From contig NZ_BCTW01000009.1 in the NCBI RefSeq assembly GCF_001590965.1, forward strand, positions 124,001 through 188,000: 64,000 nt of DNA. The letters are read 5' to 3'. Below the pieces are notes generated by a model. It did no database searches. It was not told the DNA's origin and saw only the letters and a program-made list of their open reading frames with translations. The stretch's first letter is position 1. Each line of letters opens with the position of its first letter. Origin of the DNA: Novosphingobium lentum NBRC 107847. Lineage in GTDB: Bacteria; Pseudomonadota; Alphaproteobacteria; Sphingomonadales; Sphingomonadaceae. Both the position numbers and the translations under genes were made by a program. Shown piece after piece: positions 34,175 to 43,211 of the stretch.

Positions 34175-35059
34175 TCAAGGATTCATCGTTGCAGAAAGAT
34201 ACTCAAGGAGAGCGCGTGAGGCGGGCTTTGCGGCTCTTCCCGCAGGCAGGACCGCGTGTACATCGACCGAGCCCATTTCCCAACCGGGCAAGATTTGCAC
34301 GAGAGCGCCGCTGCGCACTTCATCGCGACACCCCCACGCCGCCGTGGAGGCGATGCCGAGACCCGCTAGCGCCGCTGAGATCGCGACTTCGTTCACGGAG
34401 ATATTGAGCTTGCTCTCAAGGCGGACAGATACGGACTTGCCTCGGGCGCGGAATGTCCATCCGTCTGGTCGCATGCCGGAAGGGCCCATGATCAAGGCGT
34501 GGGAGGATAAATCGGCCGGCCTTTGCGGCGTGCCGGCGCGCTCGAGATAAGCGGGCGACGCCACGAGCATTCTTAGAGAACTTCCCAGCTTACGGGCCGT
34601 CAAACTGGAGTCATCGAGCGCGCCGAAGCGCAGAGCCACGTCGACAGCTTCATTGATCAAGTCCTGCCGACTATCGGCGAGCACGAGATCGACCCGCAGT
34701 GAGGGATGCCGATCCATGAAGGTCGGCAGACGAGGAACAAGCTCGCGCATTGCAAAGCTGGTCGTGGCGCCCAGACGCAGCACGCCTTTCAGTTCGCCCG
34801 TGCCTCGGGCTTCGTGATCGGCTTCCTCAAGCGCTGCCAGCACCGGTTCGATCCGGGCGAGATACTGCATGCCCGCTTCGGTCAGGGTAACGGCGCGTGT
34901 CGAGCGTGAGAGCAGCGTGACGCCAACATCTCGCTCCAGGCCCGCGACGATGCGTGACACGGATGGCTGCGACAGACCGGTCTCACGGGCCGCCGCGCCG
35001 AAGCTTCCGGTGCGGGCCACGCGGCCAAGGAGATGGAGGGCGCCTAGCTTGTCGGTCAT
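34175..35059 (-). CDS. LysR-family regulator of the MAPEG-WrbA cargo
   Basis: Regulator of 294 residues. The HTH reads LHLLGRVARTGSFGAAARET, GLSQPSVSRIVAGLERDVG, with LTEAGMQYLARIEPVL after it. The effector domain (LRLGATTSFAMRELVPRLP, VDVALRFGALDDSSL) is of the CrgA/DmlR type, common in regulators of stress and small-molecule response genes. It is divergent from the MAPEG gene with a 75-bp gap, so it most likely controls MAPEG and wrbA. Confidence 0.92.
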   Translation of the reverse strand: MTDKLGALHLLGRVARTGSFGAAARETGLSQPSVSRIVAGLERDVGVTLLSRSTRAVTLTEAGMQYLARIEPVLAALEEADHEARGTGELKGVLRLGATTSFAMRELVPRLPTFMDRHPSLRVDLVLADSRQDLINEAVDVALRFGALDDSSLTARKLGSSLRMLVASPAYLERAGTPQRPADLSSHALIMGPSGMRPDGWTFRARGKSVSVRLESKLNISVNEVAISAALAGLGIASTAAWGCRDEVRSGALVQILPGWEMGSVDVHAVLPAGRAAKPASRALLEYLSATMNP

Positions 35060-35134
35060 TCGAAATACGAATTACTCTTAGTTGTTTGATCAGGCTACCC
35101 AACGAAATCCGAATGGGCAAGTATCGTCTGGTAA

Positions 35135-35560
35135 ATGGCGACACAATTCATACGGATGGAGATGTTCTTGGAAGCTCAGTCACTTATTTTTGCAGGCATC
35201 CTCATTTGGGTTTCCGTGCTCGTGCAGCACGTAACCAATATGAAGACGCGCGGAGCGCAGTTCTTGATGAGCGACAGATCCGCTCCGCTGTCCGAAGATG
35301 GGCTAACGGGCCGGGCAACGCGAACTCTGCGTAACAACATCGAGTCGATCGCGATGTATGTGCCGATTGCGGCCGTGGCGGTGGCCATGGATGTCACGAC
35401 ACCCGTGACCTATTGGTCCGCGATCACCTGGATGGTCGTGCGGACGACCTTCAGCATCGGCTACTGGCTCAAGATCAACATGTTGCGGTCGCTGTCGTGG
35501 CTGGTCGGTATGGCCGCGATCGCCGCCTTCGCAGTGGCCCTGGCTGTGCAGGCCGCCTGA
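35135..35560 (+). CDS. MAPEG-family membrane protein
   Basis: Integral membrane protein of 141 residues with four hydrophobic segments. The pattern [20 protein letters not shown] in the first loop and helix is the signature of MAPEG proteins (microsomal glutathione transferase-like). The N-terminal start at 35135 lacks a strong ribosome site; ATGs at 35156 and 35162 are alternatives, the latter with GGATGGAG directly before it. Family members act on lipophilic electrophiles with glutathione. It precedes wrbA by 52 bp, suggesting joint detoxification of quinones or electrophiles. Confidence 0.85.
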   Translation: MATQFIRMEMFLEAQSLIFAGILIWVSVLVQHVTNMKTRGAQFLMSDRSAPLSEDGLTGRATRTLRNNIESIAMYVPIAAVAVAMDVTTPVTYWSAITWMVVRTTFSIGYWLKINMLRSLSWLVGMAAIAAFAVALAVQAA

Positions 35561-35612
35561 TCGGACGCGCGCGCCGAATCTCAACCTGCACTCCAATTTC
35601 ATGAGGAAAGCC

Positions 35613-36239
35613 ATGACCAAGATCTTGATCCTGTATTATTCGAGCTATGGCCATATCGAACAAATGGCTCATGCCGTCGCCGATGGTGTTCGCGACAGCG
35701 GCGCCCATGCGACGATCAAGCGGGTGCCGGAGATTGTACCTCCCGAGACCGCCTCGGCCTATGGCTTCAAGGTGGATCAATCTGCTCCGATCGCGGTGCC
35801 CGATGAGCTGGCGGACTACGACGGCATTGTCCTGGGTGTACCGACGCGCTTCGGTGGGATGGCCGCGCAGATGCGGAACTTCCTCGACCAGACTGGAGGA
35901 CTCTGGCACGCCGGAAAATTGATCGGGAAAGTCGCTTCGATCTTCACGTCGTCGGCGACGCAACACGGTGGCCAGGAGGCGACGATCCTCACCAGCATTC
36001 CGACTCTCCTGCACCACGGCATGATTGTCGTCGGTTTACCTTACAGCGCGACCGACCTTATGGGGCTCGACGAGGTCAGCGGCGGGACCCCCTATGGTGC
36101 AAGCACGCTCTCAGGAACGGACAACAAGCGGCAGCCGAGCGAGCGAGAGCTGGGGCTTGCCAGAACCCAAGGACGATTTGTTGCGCATGTCGCCATTCGG
36201 CAAAGTCCGGGCGGGAATGAGGCTGCGCATCCAGTTTGA
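35613..36239 (+). CDS. wrbA: NAD(P)H:quinone oxidoreductase, WrbA type
   Basis: FMN-binding flavodoxin-like enzyme of 208 residues that reduces quinones by two electrons, avoiding semiquinone radicals. Motifs: [20 protein letters not shown] (phosphate-binding loop), [20 protein letters not shown], and [20 protein letters not shown] followed by [10 protein letters not shown]. All are standard for WrbA. The start at 35613 has AGGAAAG upstream; an ATG at 35601 is less likely. It is the second gene of the LysR-controlled cargo inside the conjugation region. Confidence 0.94.
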   Translation: MTKILILYYSSYGHIEQMAHAVADGVRDSGAHATIKRVPEIVPPETASAYGFKVDQSAPIAVPDELADYDGIVLGVPTRFGGMAAQMRNFLDQTGGLWHAGKLIGKVASIFTSSATQHGGQEATILTSIPTLLHHGMIVVGLPYSATDLMGLDEVSGGTPYGASTLSGTDNKRQPSERELGLARTQGRFVAHVAIRQSPGGNEAAHPV

Positions 36240-36299
36240 AGACTGATGCGAAGATTAAAATGACTTGGGGACAGCGATCATTGTCGGTCCGCGCTCTCA

Positions 36300-36734
36300 T
36301 CATTCCGCGTCGTGGCTCGGCGTGATATCATCCGAGATCTCCTGCCGCAGCTTCGGCCCGTGTGCTAGCCGCCGACCGAGCGCGGTGACGAACGCCTCGT
36401 AGCGTTCGCCGGCCTTGGCCCGCGCTGCCTGAGCGGCGGGCTCGGGCAGTGCCGGGGTCGTGGTCACCCAGAAGCGGACGAACACCGCCAACGTCTCGAC
36501 GGCGATGCCGAGGTCGCGCTCCATCCGCGCCATGCGCCGGTCGAGCTGGTCGAGCCGTTTGGTCGTGGCCGCTTCCTGGCGCTCGGCGGCGTCGGGCGAA
36601 AGGAAGGAGGCGATGCCGGCTTCCGCGATCAGCGAGAGGGACTGATCACGCCGGGCGGCATGCGCGGCGAGCGCCTTCATGACGTCCGGTTCAAGATAGA
36701 CCGACAGCCGCTGCTTTTTCGGGGGCTTTGCCAG
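36300..36734 (-). CDS. CopG-like ribbon-helix-helix protein, apparent CTG start
   Basis: A 144-residue protein encoded between traG and trbB in most related elements. The ribbon-helix-helix lies at the very N-terminus: KKQRLSVYLEPDVMKALAAH then ARRDQSLSLIAEAGIASFL. A coiled-coil-like segment follows (TKRLDQLDRRMARMERDLG). An ATG exists only at 36680, after the DNA-contacting beta strand. In frame upstream, a CTG at 36734 is preceded by GGAGG with five bases between, right after the traG stop. I infer initiation at this CTG; a mutated start is the alternative. It probably represses transfer genes. Confidence 0.75.
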   Translation of the reverse strand: MAKPPKKQRLSVYLEPDVMKALAAHAARRDQSLSLIAEAGIASFLSPDAAERQEAATTKRLDQLDRRMARMERDLGIAVETLAVFVRFWVTTTPALPEPAAQAARAKAGERYEAFVTALGRRLAHGPKLRQEISDDITPSHDAE

Positions 36735-36743
36735 AGTCGCCTC

Positions 36744-38732
36744 CTACAGCTCGATGCCGTCGCCGGGATCTAGGGACGCCTGGCGCGCCACCTGGCGCAT
36801 GGTCTGGTTCATGCGCGAAAGGCGTGCGGCGTCTTCATCAGCGTCATCGCGGGGATCGATCTCGAACTCGTTCTCGATTGGCCTATTCGGCTCGACCGGC
36901 TTGGCGCGGCTCAGCTCCGGCTGATGGCGGCGCTCGGATTCGGTCGTATCCTCGTCTTCCGATCCGCTCCCGCCGCCGGTAACGGTCGCCGCGGGCGGTA
37001 TCGCTGGAAGAGGAAGCGTGCTCCAGTCGTCCGGCCGGGCTGTTGTCGGTTTCACCAACGTCGGCGGCGTCAGGATGCGCTCCTGAAACCGGCGATCCTC
37101 ATAGTAGCGGGCCTTCTTCGCGCGGATCGGCGGGGTGCCCGCCACCATGACGATCTCGTCGGCGGGCGGGAGCTGCATGATCTCGCCGGGCGTCATCAGT
37201 TGCCGTGCCGTTTCCGAGCGGGAGACCATCATGTGGCCGAGCCAGGGCGACAGGCGATGACCGGCATAATTCTTCATCGCCCGCATCTCGGTCGCGGTGC
37301 CGAGCGCATCGGAGACGCGCTTCGCGGTGCGTTCGTCATTGGTCGCGAAGCTAACCCGCACATGGCAGTTGTCGAGGATCGAGTTGTTCGGCCCGTAGGC
37401 TTTCTCGATCTGGTTCAGCGACTGGGCGATGAGGAACGCTTTCAGGCCGTAGCCGGCCATGAAGGCGAGCGCGCTCTCGAAGAAGTCGAGGCGGCCGAGC
37501 GCCGGAAACTCGTCGAGCATGAGGAGTAGCCGGTGGCGGTTGCCCTTCGCCTGCAAATCCTCCGTCAGGCGCCGGCCGACCTGATTGAGGATCAGGCGGA
37601 TCAGCGGCTTGGTCCGGTTGATGTCCGACGGCGGCACCACGAGGTAGAGCGTGGTCGGATGCTTGCTGCCGACGATATCGACGATGCGCCAGTCGCAGCG
37701 GCGCGTGACCTCGGCGACGACGGGGTCACGATAGAGGCCGAGGAAGGACATCGCGGTCGATAACACGCCCGACCGCTCATTGTCGGATTTGTTCAGCAAC
37801 TCGCGCGCAGCGGACGCAATGACCGGGTGCGGCCCGGCCTCGCCGAGATGGGCCGTCTTCATCATGGCGGCGAGCGTCGACTCGATCGGCCGCTTCGGGT
37901 CGGAGAGGAAGGCGGCGACGCCAGCCAAGGTCTTGTCGGCTTCGGCATAGAGGACGTGAAGGATCGCGCCGACCAGCAGCGCATGGCTTGTCTTCTCCCA
38001 GTGGTTCCGCTTCTCGAGACTGCCTTCGGGGTCGACCAGAATGTCGGCGATATTCTGCACGTCGCGGACCTCCCACTCTCCGCGACGAACCTCCAGCAGC
38101 GGATTGTACGCGGCCGACTTCGTATTGGTCGGATCGAACAGGAGCACGCGACCATGACGGGCGCGATAGCCGGCCGTCAGCGTCCAGTTTTCCCCCTTGA
38201 TGTCGTGGACGATGGCGGAGCCCGGCCAGGTCAGCAGCGACGGCACGACCAGGCCGACGCCCTTGCCGGATCGCGTCGGTGCGAAGCACAGCACATGCTC
38301 AGGCCCGTCATGGCGGAGATAGTCGCGGTCGAACTTCCCGAGGACGACGCCATCCACGCCGAGCAGGCCAGCGGCGCGCACTTCGTTGGCATCAGCCCAT
38401 CGCGCAGAGCCGAAGGTCTCGGCATTCTTGGCCTCACGCGCCCGCCACACCGACATGCCGATCGCAACGGCGATGGAGATGAAGCCGCCGGACGCGGCGA
38501 TATAGGCGCCTTCGATGAAGATCCGCGGGGCATAAGCGTCGTAGGCATACCACCACCAGAAGAAGGACGGCGGATAGTAGATCGGCCATCCGGCGAGTTC
38601 GAACCAAGGATGCCCAAGCTGCTGCTGGAAGCCGAGACGATAGGCTGTCCATTGTGTAGCCCCCCAAGTCGTCATCAACACGATCAGGAAGACGGTGAGG
38701 ATCTGGCCCCAGAGGATTTTGGTCGCCGACAT
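36744..38732 (-). CDS. traG: TraG (VirD4-like) coupling protein
   Basis: Hexameric ATPase that brings the relaxase-DNA complex to the secretion channel; 662 residues. The start at 38732 follows AAGGAGCG; a longer frame to 38852 overlaps the relaxase gene. Two or three N-terminal membrane helices (QILTVFLIVLMTTWGATQW and others) precede the ATPase: Walker A APTRSGKGVGLVVPSLLTW, Walker B LLLMLDEFPALGRL, and AFLIAQSLNQIEKAYGPNN. The C-terminal 100 residues are acidic and variable. It ends ten bases before the CopG-like gene. Confidence 0.96.
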   Translation of the reverse strand: MSATKILWGQILTVFLIVLMTTWGATQWTAYRLGFQQQLGHPWFELAGWPIYYPPSFFWWWYAYDAYAPRIFIEGAYIAASGGFISIAVAIGMSVWRAREAKNAETFGSARWADANEVRAAGLLGVDGVVLGKFDRDYLRHDGPEHVLCFAPTRSGKGVGLVVPSLLTWPGSAIVHDIKGENWTLTAGYRARHGRVLLFDPTNTKSAAYNPLLEVRRGEWEVRDVQNIADILVDPEGSLEKRNHWEKTSHALLVGAILHVLYAEADKTLAGVAAFLSDPKRPIESTLAAMMKTAHLGEAGPHPVIASAARELLNKSDNERSGVLSTAMSFLGLYRDPVVAEVTRRCDWRIVDIVGSKHPTTLYLVVPPSDINRTKPLIRLILNQVGRRLTEDLQAKGNRHRLLLMLDEFPALGRLDFFESALAFMAGYGLKAFLIAQSLNQIEKAYGPNNSILDNCHVRVSFATNDERTAKRVSDALGTATEMRAMKNYAGHRLSPWLGHMMVSRSETARQLMTPGEIMQLPPADEIVMVAGTPPIRAKKARYYEDRRFQERILTPPTLVKPTTARPDDWSTLPLPAIPPAATVTGGGSGSEDEDTTESERRHQPELSRAKPVEPNRPIENEFEIDPRDDADEDAARLSRMNQTMRQVARQASLDPGDGIEL

Positions 38733-38757
38733 GGCGGGCGCTCCTTTCTTGGTTGGG

Positions 38758-40497
38758 CTACATGCCGAGGCCGCGATTGCGACCGAAGCTCCAATCGACG
38801 CCGCCAGCGCCGCGCGACACGCCGGAGACGTGCTGACCGATCTGGCGTTCAAGGGTTGGGGACCAGGGCACGAGCTGGAAGCCGAGGCCGTCGTCGATCA
38901 TGGCGAAGCGGCCCGACGCGAGCGCGAAGCGCTGGCGATAGGTGCCCGCCACATATTCGCCCGTCCCGGCCTTCGAGAATTGCCGGCTGGTCTCGGCCGC
39001 GAGCTTTTCGCCAAGTGCTTCCACCTCGCGCTGACGCAGCGTATCGATCAGCCCTGGCGAGAAGCTGACGCCGCGGGTTTGCCGCTCGGCGAGGCCTTGG
39101 CCAACGAGATGGTCGGCCCGCTTGTCCATCGCCTGGCGCACCTCCGCGCCGAAACCGCCACCGCCGAGCGCGACGGGATCGCGGGCGATCGCCTGCCGGT
39201 CGAGCCAGGTGGCGCCGTTGGCACTGACTTGCCGTTCGATGTCGAGATCGGAGCGTACCGCGAGCGCGACGCGGCGGCGGCCCTGCGCGTCATCGAATTT
39301 GCGCAGCTCGACGATCGAGCCGGGTGCGCTGTCACCGGCGGCATCGAGGTCGGGCAGCTTGATGTGATGGGTGCGGCCGTCCGTGCCGTCGATCACGGCA
39401 TAGGCCGTGCCCTTCAGCTCGTCGTCGAGACCGCGATCGACCAACCGGCCGACGACAGGATCGTTGAGGCTTTCGCCGGCGAGGACATAGCTGGCCGCTC
39501 CGCGCTCGATGCCGCGCTCGGTCAGGCCGCGATGAATGCGTTTGATGATGTCGCCGCGCTCGCCCAGCTCGCGCAGGGTCGCTTCGGCGTTCTCGGACAC
39601 GACCCATTGGCCGGGACCGACCTGATCCGCGAGCCCGAGCGTCTCCAGCTTGCGCAGCCGGCCGACTTTCATCGCATGGAATTCGTCGGGCTGGCGGTCG
39701 GGGTGCGGGGCGAGATCAACCACGCCGGTGCGATAGCCGTCGCGGGCAAGTTGCCGGTCGAGGTTGGTCCAGCGTTCCGCCTCGATCTGCCGTTCGAGGT
39801 TGCGGCGGATCTCGTGATCGGTGCGCGGCCCCAGTTCCTGAGTGACGAGATCCTGCGCGCGGGCGCGCATGCCCTCCTTGATATAGTCGCGGGAGATGAC
39901 GAGGTCCTGGCCGTCGTCGGTGCGGCCCCGCAGGATGATGTGGACGTGCGGGTTGTCGGTGTTCCAGTGATCGACGCCGACCCAGTCGAGGCGGGTAGCC
40001 AGGTCCTTTTCCATCTGGCCCATCAGGTCGCGGGCATAGGTCTTGAGGTCGCACATCTCCGTCGCGTCCTCGGGCGAGACGATGAAGCGGAAATGATGGC
40101 GATCATCTTGGGTCCGCTCGGCGAAGGCCTTCGGATCGGCGTCCTCGATCTCCGGCCCGAACAGCTTCGCCTTCTCCCCATCCCGGGTGACGCCCTCGCG
40201 CCGCAGATAATTGAGGTGAGCGGAGAGCGGTGCGGCCCGCGCGGTGTGGCGAACGACACGGGTCTTGATGACCGTGTTGCGCGATCGGCTGGTGAGCAGC
40301 CGGTTGGCCTGCACCGTCGCGCGCTGGCCGCGACCGAACCGCGAGCGGTTGCCCGAGCTGATCTTGCCGGAGCGCGAAACGCTGCCGCCGGCGCGCTGGG
40401 CGGCGGCGAGCGCCTGTGCGATGAAGGGCCGCGCCTGTTGCGCCCGGGTCGAGCGGATGCGGCCCGGTCGGATGCGGAAATCGTCCTCGCCTCTCAT
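38758..40497 (-). CDS. Relaxase/mobilisation nuclease, DUF3363 (VirD2-related)
   Basis: Nicks oriT and pilots the strand into the recipient; 579 residues. After a basic N-terminus (VIKTRVVRHTARAAPLSAHL) comes the metal-binding core DWVGVDHWNTDNPHVHIILR, with the histidine motif typical of this family, then RDYIKEGMRARAQDLVTQEL. The C-terminal DUF3363 domain follows (EFHAMKVGRLRKLETLGLA and more). The ATG at 40497 is chosen; one at 40515 is possible. It lies directly upstream of traG, and a repeat-rich gap on its other side is the candidate oriT. Confidence 0.93.
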   Translation of the reverse strand: MRGEDDFRIRPGRIRSTRAQQARPFIAQALAAAQRAGGSVSRSGKISSGNRSRFGRGQRATVQANRLLTSRSRNTVIKTRVVRHTARAAPLSAHLNYLRREGVTRDGEKAKLFGPEIEDADPKAFAERTQDDRHHFRFIVSPEDATEMCDLKTYARDLMGQMEKDLATRLDWVGVDHWNTDNPHVHIILRGRTDDGQDLVISRDYIKEGMRARAQDLVTQELGPRTDHEIRRNLERQIEAERWTNLDRQLARDGYRTGVVDLAPHPDRQPDEFHAMKVGRLRKLETLGLADQVGPGQWVVSENAEATLRELGERGDIIKRIHRGLTERGIERGAASYVLAGESLNDPVVGRLVDRGLDDELKGTAYAVIDGTDGRTHHIKLPDLDAAGDSAPGSIVELRKFDDAQGRRRVALAVRSDLDIERQVSANGATWLDRQAIARDPVALGGGGFGAEVRQAMDKRADHLVGQGLAERQTRGVSFSPGLIDTLRQREVEALGEKLAAETSRQFSKAGTGEYVAGTYRQRFALASGRFAMIDDGLGFQLVPWSPTLERQIGQHVSGVSRGAGGVDWSFGRNRGLGM

Positions 40498-40741
40498 GGC
40501 CGGGGCTCCGCACATCGCGCAAAGCCGATGAAATCCTTGACGATATCGCGATAGCGCAGGCTGCGCCGATCAGGCGCACCTCGCGCAAATGCGCTGTAAG
40601 TCCCTGAAAACACACGACCGCACCAAGCCGCACATCGCGCGCTTTTATCTCGCCATCGAGCGGTTGTGTTGCCTGCTCCTCCTCCCCGGACCGCCATCTG
40701 TCCGCCAGAGCCCGCCATTCCCCGATTCGGTGCGAACGCCG
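40498..40741. other. Candidate origin of transfer (oriT)
   Basis: This 244-bp non-coding gap lies between the relaxase and transglycosylase genes, a usual oriT location. It has TGCGCC-N5-GGCGCA (40562-40578), GCGCAAATGCGC (40583-40594) and a 13-bp direct repeat CCGCACATCGCGC at 40508-40520 and 40628-40640, 120 bp apart. I found no sure nic consensus, so the call is positional and structural. Confidence 0.5.
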
Positions 40742-41503
40742 TCATCGGGGGCTTCCTGATGCATTGCGAGCCACGAACAGCCCATCGGTGCGTGGCGCAA
40801 TCGTGTTTGGATCGCGCGCCGGGGCTGGCGTTGTTGCTTCATCCGGCGCGCTTTCACGTTGCACCGGAGCGACGGTCATGCTGCTTGATGGCTGCACGAC
40901 GAAGAGCGGCGCACGGGTCCAGGCGAGCGGATCGGCGGCCGCCACCACGACGGGGGAGACCATCTCGCCGCCGCCGACGACGGGTCCGAGCATGGCGACA
41001 TAGGTGCGCGTTTCAGCGGGCAGCGGACGGCCGGCGAGAGATTCTTCGTAGCGACCGGGACCGGCATTGTAGGCCGCGAGGAAGCCCGGCGAACCGTAGC
41101 GGTCGTGCATTTCGCGCAGATACGCCGCGCCCGCCAGGATGTTGTCGCGCGGATCGTAGGGATTCGCGCCGAGGCCGTGACGGGTACGAAGGCTAGCCCA
41201 GGTGGCGGGCATGATTTGCATCAAACCCCGCGCGCCGGCAGACGAGATGGCGCGCGCATCGCCACGGCTTTCGACGCGCATCACGGCGCGAATCCACGCC
41301 TCTGGCACGCCGAACCGTTGCGCCGCCTCTGCGATGAACGTCGCATAGGGATCGACGCGTGATGGGCGATCGGCGGGCATCTCCTGTGCAGTGGCGGCAG
41401 GTGCGAGCGGCGCGGTGAGAAGCAGGCCGGAAAGGAGAAGGAAGGCTGTGCGTCGGAGGGCGATCCTCCCACCGACGACAGTTTGCGAGCGAATGACGGG
41501 CAT
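40742..41503 (-). CDS. Lytic transglycosylase for conjugation
   Basis: Periplasmic muramidase-like enzyme of 253 residues that opens peptidoglycan for the transfer channel. The signal peptide ends near APAATAQE. The SLT domain shows AVMRVESRGDARAISSAGA with the catalytic Glu, then GLMQIMPATW and FLAAYNAGPGRYEE. All are standard for the TrbN/VirB1-like group. The C-terminal 90 residues are Pro/Ala/Thr-rich and variable. It ends 244 bp before the relaxase start. Confidence 0.93.
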   Translation of the reverse strand: MPVIRSQTVVGGRIALRRTAFLLLSGLLLTAPLAPAATAQEMPADRPSRVDPYATFIAEAAQRFGVPEAWIRAVMRVESRGDARAISSAGARGLMQIMPATWASLRTRHGLGANPYDPRDNILAGAAYLREMHDRYGSPGFLAAYNAGPGRYEESLAGRPLPAETRTYVAMLGPVVGGGEMVSPVVVAAADPLAWTRAPLFVVQPSSSMTVAPVQRESAPDEATTPAPARDPNTIAPRTDGLFVARNASGSPR

Positions 41504-41506
41504 CGC

Positions 41507-41854
41507 TCAGTCCCGCCCGCCACGCTTCGGCGGGCGATTCCAGTGCAGGCCCCAGGCGGATTTGTCATCAGCCGACTGGAAGAGGTTGGCGCGGATCGGA
41601 TGATCGAAGGTTGGATCGTCGATCTGTAGCGAGACGTAGTCGCCGGCCTTCTCGCCGGTGCGCTTCCAACCCGCGCCGATCTCGGCGCCGGGTTCGTTGT
41701 TCATACCGTCGAAGACATGAACGCGGAAATCCGGCGCATTCTCGGCATCGGAGGCCTCGGTCGGAATGATGATGATGTCCTGCTGCAACAAGAGCGTTTG
41801 CAAATGGCCGATGAAGCCGGAATCGTCGCGCGTGAATTGACCGATCAGGGACAT
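41507..41854 (-). CDS. DUF736 protein (first copy)
   Basis: A 115-residue protein of the DUF736 family, a standard accessory of these conjugative elements; function unknown. It begins MSLIGQFTRDDSGFIGHLQT and has the conserved GAGWKRTGEKAGDYVSLQID then HPIRANLFQSADDKSAWGLH segments. It starts 45 bp after traF and ends three bases before the transglycosylase gene. A second, divergent DUF736 copy is encoded at 47081. Confidence 0.92.
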   Translation of the reverse strand: MSLIGQFTRDDSGFIGHLQTLLLQQDIIIIPTEASDAENAPDFRVHVFDGMNNEPGAEIGAGWKRTGEKAGDYVSLQIDDPTFDHPIRANLFQSADDKSAWGLHWNRPPKRGGRD

Positions 41855-41899
41855 GATTTTCTCCGTGGCTGTGCGGTGGACAAGGTCATGGGCGTGCCG

Positions 41900-42445
41900 T
41901 CACCGCGTCGGCGCGCGCCAGACGAAGCGGCCATCGCCGTCCTCGTCGGTGTAGAGCGGGGTGGCCCGGCCAATGACCGAGCTGGCGGGGAGCGGACCGA
42001 AGTAGCGGCCGTCGAGGCTGTCGCGGACTTCCCAGTTCATCAGGAACAGCTCACCGTCCGCGACCACGCGGCAGCCTTGCCAGATCGGCAATGTTCGGCC
42101 GCGACGGTCGTGGTCCAGCGCATCGCCCATCGGCACCGCATCGACCGTGATGGCGAGCCCTGTTCTGCACACGCGCTGCCCGGGAAGCGCCGCGACGTGC
42201 TTCATGAGAGGCACGCCGCGCGGCAGATATCCGCCGTCCGAGAGGAAGGTCGCGAGCGGCTCGGGCGCGCGGACTGCGACCAGATCGGTAACATCCAGCC
42301 GGCCAGGTGCGCCGATCGCGTACAGGCCGATCGGCGTGCTCGCCGAAGCATTCCAGATCAGCTTCGGCTCGAACGAGGCGATCGACGCGATGCCGAGCAG
42401 CGACACGGCGGCCGTCGTGACCAAGGCATAGGCGAGCCGCGTCAT
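41900..42445 (-). CDS. traF: TraF-type S26 signal peptidase
   Basis: Membrane-anchored peptidase of 181 residues. One N-terminal helix (ALVTTAAVSLLGIASIASF) is followed by the S26 domain: NASASTPIGLYAI with the catalytic Ser, and PRGVPLMKHVAALPGQRVCR with the catalytic Lys. The C-terminal box is GRYFGPLPASSVIGRATPLY. In RP4, TraF cyclises the TrbC pilin, a likely role here. Its ATG overlaps the stop of the DUF2840 gene. Confidence 0.93.
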   Translation of the reverse strand: MTRLAYALVTTAAVSLLGIASIASFEPKLIWNASASTPIGLYAIGAPGRLDVTDLVAVRAPEPLATFLSDGGYLPRGVPLMKHVAALPGQRVCRTGLAITVDAVPMGDALDHDRRGRTLPIWQGCRVVADGELFLMNWEVRDSLDGRYFGPLPASSVIGRATPLYTDEDGDGRFVWRAPTR

Positions 42446-42960
42446 GCGCCAATCTCCCGGCGCAGAATGAAGGCGCGGTGCTGCTGCGCATCGTAGGCGC
42501 GCGGGGCTTCGCAGACGGTCAGCCGGTTATGGACATGACGCCAGTGATCCGGTGAAACCTCGATCGCATCGATGCCGCGCGCCTCGATCGCATCGATGAG
42601 CTGGAGCACGCGCTCGACCTTCGGCCAGCCATCGGCGCGCAGCAGGATGTCGCCACCGGGGCGCACGAATGGCAGGGTCTGACAGTGCTCACCGGCATTC
42701 ACGGCGCGGACGATGTCGAGGCGCGACAGCGCGGTGCCGTAATCGTTGGAAGTCCAGCGAACGAAGGCGAAGACGCTGTTCGGTGCGAACGACACGACGC
42801 GCCGGCGGCGGTCGAGGATCTGTTCGGCGGCCTCGCGACCGAACCTGATCCAGAACTCGATCTTCTTCTCAATCCACGTCAGCTCGACATGGGTCAGGGC
42901 ATCGGCGGCAAGCGCACGCGGCAAGCCGCTGCGCACCGATGCGTCGGCGACGCCGATCAT
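42442..42960 (-). CDS. DUF2840 protein
   Basis: A 172-residue protein of the DUF2840 family, found next to traF and parA in alphaproteobacterial conjugative elements; role unknown. Conserved parts include THVELTWIEKKIEFWIRFG, FAFVRWTSNDYGTALSRLDI and DIEVSPDHWRHVHNRL-like sequence near the end. The ATG at 42960 overlaps the stop of the ParG-like gene. A longer frame to 43317 runs antisense-like over parA and is shadow. Confidence 0.9.
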   Translation of the reverse strand: MIGVADASVRSGLPRALAADALTHVELTWIEKKIEFWIRFGREAAEQILDRRRRVVSFAPNSVFAFVRWTSNDYGTALSRLDIVRAVNAGEHCQTLPFVRPGGDILLRADGWPKVERVLQLIDAIEARGIDAIEVSPDHWRHVHNRLTVCEAPRAYDAQQHRAFILRREIGA

Positions 42961-43211
42961 CGTGGATCTCCTTCGCTGTGTGGGAATTCGCGCTCGAACA
43001 GGGCGCGCAGCATGTCGGCGACGGTCTGTCCGCGCTGGAAGGCTGCGATCTTGATCCGGCCGCGCATGTCGGCGGTGACGTCGATCGTCAGTCGGGCAGC
43101 GAAGTCGGCCGCGGGCTCCGCGCGCGGCGATGGCCGGTCTGGCGCCTTGATCCAGCTTTCCGGGTCCGCCGGCCGAGCGGCGAAGCTGTGTTTCGGGGAC
43201 CGCTCGCTCAT
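42957..43211 (-). CDS. ParG-like partition partner
   Basis: An 84-residue basic protein. The second half, RLTIDVTADMRGRIKIAAFQ then RGQTVADMLRALFEREF, looks like a ribbon-helix-helix with an N-terminal disordered arm. This is the layout of ParG/ParB-small centromere-binding proteins. It follows parA with overlapping stop/start codons, as such partners do. The cognate site may be the palindrome at 43908-43924 upstream of parA. Confidence 0.75.
   Translation of the reverse strand: MSERSPKHSFAARPADPESWIKAPDRPSPRAEPAADFAARLTIDVTADMRGRIKIAAFQRGQTVADMLRALFEREFPHSEGDPR

Noticed and set aside
38695..40554. 619-codon plus-strand ORF over the relaxase gene
   Set aside because: Antisense shadow of the relaxase; no recognisable domain.
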